NCBI GenBank assembly: GCA_036406595.1
Contig: DASXAR010000016.1
Coordinates: 1-16,468, forward strand
DNA: 16,468 nucleotides
Origin: VRUE01 sp036406595
GTDB taxonomy: Bacteria; Actinomycetota; Thermoleophilia; Solirubrobacterales; 70-9
Direction: 5' to 3'
In this document: positions 13,636-16,468 of the stretch, piece after piece
Layout of the letters: each line of letters begins with the position of its first letter
Position numbering within the stretch: position 1 is the stretch's first letter
Position numbers and translations under genes: made by a program
The notes under the pieces: model-generated
The model's database searches: none
Told to the model about the DNA's origin: nothing
What the model saw: the letters and a program-made list of their open reading frames with translations, nothing else

Positions 13636-13653
13636 ACCGTAGCGATGTACGAT
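13636..13653. promoter_or_regulatory. back-to-back -10 boxes for two divergent genes
   Basis: Minus-strand TACGGT (13641-13636) lies six bases before GTG 13629; plus-strand TACGAT (13648-13653) lies ten bases before ATG 13664. Both genes lack Shine-Dalgarno sequences, consistent with leaderless transcripts, and the two promoters would compete for the same ~35 bp. No -35 boxes are evident. Confidence 0.4.
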
Positions 13654-13663
13654 CGACACCTGT

Positions 13664-15403
13664 ATGGGCGTGGTCTCGTCCCGCCTCCCGGGCCGCCTTC
13701 TCACCGCCATGGCGCTCGCCGCGATGCTCGCGACGCTGGCGGCCGCCGACCGCGCGAGCGGCGCCGCGGGCGAACCCGACCAGAGCTTCGGCAACCACGG
13801 GTTCAGCGTCATCGACGAGCCCTCAGAACCCAACGAGTACCTCGAAGACGTCGTCGTGCTGCCCGACGGAAAGATCCTCGGGGGTGGCACGACGGGCGGC
13901 TCGAAGGGCTTCCTCCTGCTTCGCCTCAATCCCGACGGCAGCCCGGACACGGGCTTCGGGCCGGGAGGGATCAGGATCGAGCCCGACCTCGAAGCCGAAC
14001 CCGGTCTGGGCTCGCCGGGCAGCCCGAGAGGGATCGGTGCGATGCAGCTGCGGGGCGACGGCAAGCTGGTCGTCGCAGGGCTGGGCCGCGGGCCGATGAA
14101 ATTCGACGCCTTCGAGTTCGGCCGCTACCTCCCCGGCGGCAGCCTCGATCCGTCGTTCGGCAGCGGCGGCCTGACGACGGTTGCGGTGAACGAATTCTCG
14201 GACGCGCTTGCGATGGACGAAGCGCCGGACGGGAAGCTGGTTGCGACCGGAGGCACCGGGCCGGTGCAGAAAGTGCCGGTGGTGCGGTTGACCGAGAACG
14301 GCATTCCGGACGAAGACTTCAACGGGGTTCCGGCCGGGATCCGCGAAGTGGACGTCCCGGGGAGCAGCGCCGAGACGGGGCTGGCGGTCACCGTCCTCGG
14401 CAACGGGACGATCCTGGTCGGGGGGTTTACGGAAATCGGGGCATTCCTGGCCGAGCTCGACGCGAACGGCAACCCCGTGATGGGCTTCGGAACGGAAGGA
14501 GTCGCCGTCTTCGATCTCGGCACCGAAGCCTCGCCCTCGGGGGAATTCTTCGACCTCGCGGTGCTCCCCGATGGCCGGATCATCGCCGCCGGGGACGGGT
14601 TCGGCGGATCGAACGACGAGGAAGCCGTGATCGCCCGCGTCACTCCCTCCGGTCAGCTCGACCCGAGCTTCGGCAACGGCGGGCTGTTCAGGGCCAACCC
14701 GACCCCCGGAGGGGACGAAATCGAGTCGATGGAGGTCCTCCCCGACGGCAGGATCCTCGCGGCCGGGCTGCGCGGGGAAACCGGGATCGAAACCGAGGAC
14801 GCCGATACCTGGCTCTTCCGGTTGACCCCGGATGGCCGGCTCGACCCGAGCTTCGGCAGCGGCGGCGAAGTGTTCGCCAGCGCCTCGCCGGAAACCGACG
14901 GCGCCTACGGGCTCGCGGTCCAGCCGGACGGCAGGGCGGTCGTCGCCGGCGAAGCGAACGTGGGCCCCTCCCAGCTGATGGTCGGCCGCTTCACCGCCGA
15001 CCCGGTGCAGCCGATCGCCGCGCCCGTCAAAGCCCGCCGCTGCATGGGCCGCAAGGCCTCGCTGGTCGGCACCCGGAAGGCCGACAGGATCAGGGGCACG
15101 AACCGCGCCGACGTGATCGCGACCCTGGGGGGCAACGACAGGATCCTCTCCCGCGGCGGCAACGACGTGATCTGCGCCGGCGCCGGCAAGGACAGCGTCA
15201 AGTCGGGCAAGGGGAACGACAAAGTCCGCGGCGAAGCGGGCGCCGACTCCCTGCTCGGCGGGCCCGGCAGGGACCTGCTGCTGGGCGAAGCGGGCGCCGA
15301 CCGCCTCTTCGGCGGCCCCGGCAAGAAGGACCTCTGCAACGGCGGCAGCGGCAAGCGCGACAAGGGCTCGCGCAGCTGCGAGCGCCGCAAGAAGCTCCCC
15401 TAG
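13664..15403 (+). CDS. secreted delta-60 repeat protein with RTX-like tail
   Basis: 579 residues. Residues 1-34 form a signal peptide (SSRLPGRLL, long hydrophobic core, ASGA). Seven delta-60-type repeats follow (about 38-445), each pairing an LPDGRILAAG-like strand with an LDPSFGSGG-like turn (SFGNHG at 41, GFGPGG at 98, SFGSGG at 164, a degenerate DFNGVP at 219, GFGTEG at 274, SFGNGG at 335, SFGSGG at 396); these probably form a beta-propeller. The C-terminus (about 467-565) has RTX-type calcium-binding nonapeptides (GGNDRIL, GGNDVIC, GKGNDKV, GGPGRDLLLG, GGPGKKDLC) between cysteines at 460 and 572. Calcium-dependent folding after export is inferred. No catalytic motif is seen. There is no Shine-Dalgarno; leaderless start proposed. 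Confidence 0.88.
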   Translation: MGVVSSRLPGRLLTAMALAAMLATLAAADRASGAAGEPDQSFGNHGFSVIDEPSEPNEYLEDVVVLPDGKILGGGTTGGSKGFLLLRLNPDGSPDTGFGPGGIRIEPDLEAEPGLGSPGSPRGIGAMQLRGDGKLVVAGLGRGPMKFDAFEFGRYLPGGSLDPSFGSGGLTTVAVNEFSDALAMDEAPDGKLVATGGTGPVQKVPVVRLTENGIPDEDFNGVPAGIREVDVPGSSAETGLAVTVLGNGTILVGGFTEIGAFLAELDANGNPVMGFGTEGVAVFDLGTEASPSGEFFDLAVLPDGRIIAAGDGFGGSNDEEAVIARVTPSGQLDPSFGNGGLFRANPTPGGDEIESMEVLPDGRILAAGLRGETGIETEDADTWLFRLTPDGRLDPSFGSGGEVFASASPETDGAYGLAVQPDGRAVVAGEANVGPSQLMVGRFTADPVQPIAAPVKARRCMGRKASLVGTRKADRIRGTNRADVIATLGGNDRILSRGGNDVICAGAGKDSVKSGKGNDKVRGEAGADSLLGGPGRDLLLGEAGADRLFGGPGKKDLCNGGSGKRDKGSRSCERRKKLP

Positions 15404-15458
15404 GACGTCGCGTTCCGCCGCGCCGTCGCCCCCCGCGCCTGCCGCCACGCCGCCTCCC

Positions 15459-15509
15459 CGAACTGCATCAAGTTCCCGGCCCTCCAGACGGGGAATTTGA
15501 TGCAATTCG
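15459..15509. terminator. 19-bp-arm hairpin downstream of the delta-60/RTX gene
   Basis: Left arm 15459-15477 (CGAACTGCATCAAGTTCCC) pairs with right arm 15491-15509 over 19 positions, with one G.U wobble and one C.A mismatch in RNA of either strand; loop of 13 nt. It starts 55 bases after the gene stop. It has no T tract but is placed to end transcription from both sides. Confidence 0.5.
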
Positions 15510-15601
15510 CTGAGCGACCAACTCGTCGCCTAGGCAAATACCGCAAGAGCCGCTCCCGCTGTTCCTTATGCGGCTATAGGCCGGTTTTCGAACACCGGGG
15601 C

Positions 15602-15705
15602 GCATTGAAGCGTGGCCGCAGACTCGATGCATCGCGGGCGCATTGAGGCGTGGCCGCAACTCGACGCACCGGGGCCGCATTGAGGCGTGGCCGCAGACTC
15701 GATGC
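15602..15705. repeat. three tandem 37-38-bp hairpin-forming repeats
   Basis: Units at 15602-15630, 15640-15667 and 15677-15705, each GCATTGAG-like, then GCGTGGCCGCA, then CTCGATGC-like, separated by GC-rich 9-bp linkers. Within unit 3, GCATTGAG pairs with CTCGATGC over eight positions including one G.U. The other two units keep most pairs. They lie 34 bases downstream of the clpC stop. Confidence 0.85.
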
Positions 15706-15738
15706 GTCGGCCCAACGCTATGCGAGAGGGGGTCCGAG

Positions 15739-16468
15739 CTAGGACTCGTCGGCGCTGGGCTCGGGCTGCTCGGGCGGCGGCGGGACGTCGCCCTGCGGCA
15801 GGCCCTCGCGATCGCCGCCCTTGGCGCCGACGCCGACCTTCTCGCGCTTCTCCGGCTCGTCCGGCTTGGGCTTCGGCAGCGGCTTCTTCGGGGCGACGAT
15901 GGTCAGCTTCAGCGGCCGGTCCTCGTCGTCGCCGGAGTCGTCGCGCTCGACCATCACGGTCGAGCCCGGCGCCATGTCGCTCTGGCGCAGCACCTCGTCG
16001 GCGAGCGGGTCCTCGATGTAGCGCTGGATCGCCCGGCGCAGCGGGCGGGCGCCCATCGACGGGTCCCAGCCCTTCTCGACCAGGAGGTCTTTGGCGTCCT
16101 CGGAGAGGTCGAGCTGGAGCTCGTGCTCGGCGACCTGGACGCGGACCCGGTTGATCATCAGGTCGATGATCTCCTTGACCTCGTCCTTGGCCAGCTTGTG
16201 GAAGACGATTACCTCGTCGATCCGGTTGAGGAACTCGGGCCGGAAGACTTTTTTGAGGTCGCCCATGATCCGGTTCTTCATGTCGTCGTAGGACATGCCG
16301 GTCTCGTCGGAGACGGTGAACCCGATTGAGGTGTTCTTGGCGATCTCGCCGGCGCCGATGTTCGAGGTCATGATCACAATCGCGTTGCGGAAATCCACGG
16401 TCCGACCCTGGGCGTCGGTGAGGCGCCCGTCCTCGAGAATCTGCAGGAGGATGTTGAAGACGTCCGGG
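15739..16468 (-). CDS. clpC: ATP-dependent Clp protease ATP-binding subunit ClpC (C-terminal part)
   Basis: The last 242 residues of a ClpC/ClpB-type unfoldase; the gene continues past the window end. It would feed substrates to ClpP. Visible parts of the second AAA+ module are PDVFNILLQILEDGRLTDAQG, VDFRNAIVIMTSNIGA (sensor 1 region), FRPEFLNRIDEVIVF (arginine finger in FLNRID) and GARPLRRAIQRYIEDPLA (sensor 2). After the D2 domain comes a charged proline/lysine-rich tail of about 50 residues (KKPLPKPKPDEPEKREK ... PPPPEQPEPSADES), a variable extension in actinobacterial ClpC. I prefer ClpC over ClpB because of the neighbourhood (disA, carD, ispD) and the tail; the diagnostic middle domain is outside the window. 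Convergent with the delta-60/RTX gene. Confidence 0.88.
   Translation of the reverse strand, partial: PDVFNILLQILEDGRLTDAQGRTVDFRNAIVIMTSNIGAGEIAKNTSIGFTVSDETGMSYDDMKNRIMGDLKKVFRPEFLNRIDEVIVFHKLAKDEVKEIIDLMINRVRVQVAEHELQLDLSEDAKDLLVEKGWDPSMGARPLRRAIQRYIEDPLADEVLRQSDMAPGSTVMVERDDSGDDEDRPLKLTIVAPKKPLPKPKPDEPEKREKVGVGAKGGDREGLPQGDVPPPPEQPEPSADES

Larger units (their letters stand above)
15404..15738. other. 335-bp gene-free stretch with hairpins and repeats
   Basis: Between the convergent delta-60/RTX gene and clpC. No coding frame with family similarity is seen. It contains a long imperfect hairpin (15459-15509), smaller dyads (AGCCGC 15548-15553 with GCGGCT 15570-15575; CCGGT/ACCGG around 15581-15598) and three tandem hairpin repeats (15602-15705). 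Local base composition is less GC-rich than the flanking genes around 15530-15600. Confidence 0.8.

Noticed and set aside
12601..15513. 970-codon plus-strand frame overlapping the reductase and the delta-60 gene
   Set aside because: Low-complexity Arg/Pro/Gly translation; the two motif-bearing genes in other frames account for the DNA.
15581..15598. tRNA T-arm lookalike (CCGGT TTTCGAAC ACCGG)
   Set aside because: The loop has eight rather than seven bases, and no acceptor stem, anticodon arm or D arm can be drawn around it.
15602..15705. CRISPR array
   Set aside because: The conserved part is most of the unit, the linkers are about 9 bp rather than 25-40 bp, only three units exist, and no cas genes are nearby.

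Overview
The window is very GC-rich (roughly 70%). It reads like the chromosome of a deep-branching actinobacterium, most likely Thermoleophilia/Solirubrobacterales. The clues are a clpC / disA / carD / ispD / ispF neighbourhood, two secreted proteins of a kind common in that group (a YWTD propeller with an Ig-like tail, and a delta-60 repeat protein with an RTX tail), and several starts that look leaderless. The taxonomic call is an inference from gene content.

Layout, left to right. 1-2472 (all minus): a coiled-coil protein, then a DUF1326 cysteine-motif protein and a DUF2182 membrane protein. These last two form an operon behind a promoter whose spacer is a perfect palindrome, as in MerR-type promoters. 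2564-4108 (plus): a secreted six-blade YWTD propeller. 4118-7164 (minus): a PHP-family histidinol-phosphatase-like gene, ispF and an acyl-CoA synthetase, packed as an operon. 7258-8360 (plus): a DUF389 membrane protein and a coupled 54-residue membrane peptide. These end at a 62-nt palindrome facing the stop of ispD. 8416-10892 (minus): disA, carD and ispD, i.e. c-di-AMP synthesis, an RNA polymerase-binding regulator and the third step of the MEP isoprenoid pathway. 11038-13629 (minus): a DHA2 drug transporter downstream of an aldo/keto reductase. 13664-15403 (plus): a secreted delta-60/RTX protein. 15404-15738: a gene-free stretch with a long hairpin and three tandem hairpin-forming repeats. 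15739-16468 (minus): the C-terminal end of clpC.

The most striking observation is at gene junctions. Before DUF2182, a 29-bp unit is repeated so that three 10-codon micro-ORFs each end in an ATGA stop/start overlap with the next, and the last overlaps the gene's own ATG. Before ispF, a 20-bp unit of unrelated sequence does the same with two 7-codon micro-ORFs. A third junction (ispF/acyl-CoA synthetase) carries a 24-25-bp repeat, and ispD carries six in-frame heptads (21 bp). I have not seen these chains of self-similar, translationally coupled leader peptides described as a gene-start architecture. Neutral slippage is the main alternative.

ispF and ispD (MEP pathway) are separated by the opposite-strand DUF389 pair. 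ispD lacks any canonical start codon at the expected place just after the carD stop.
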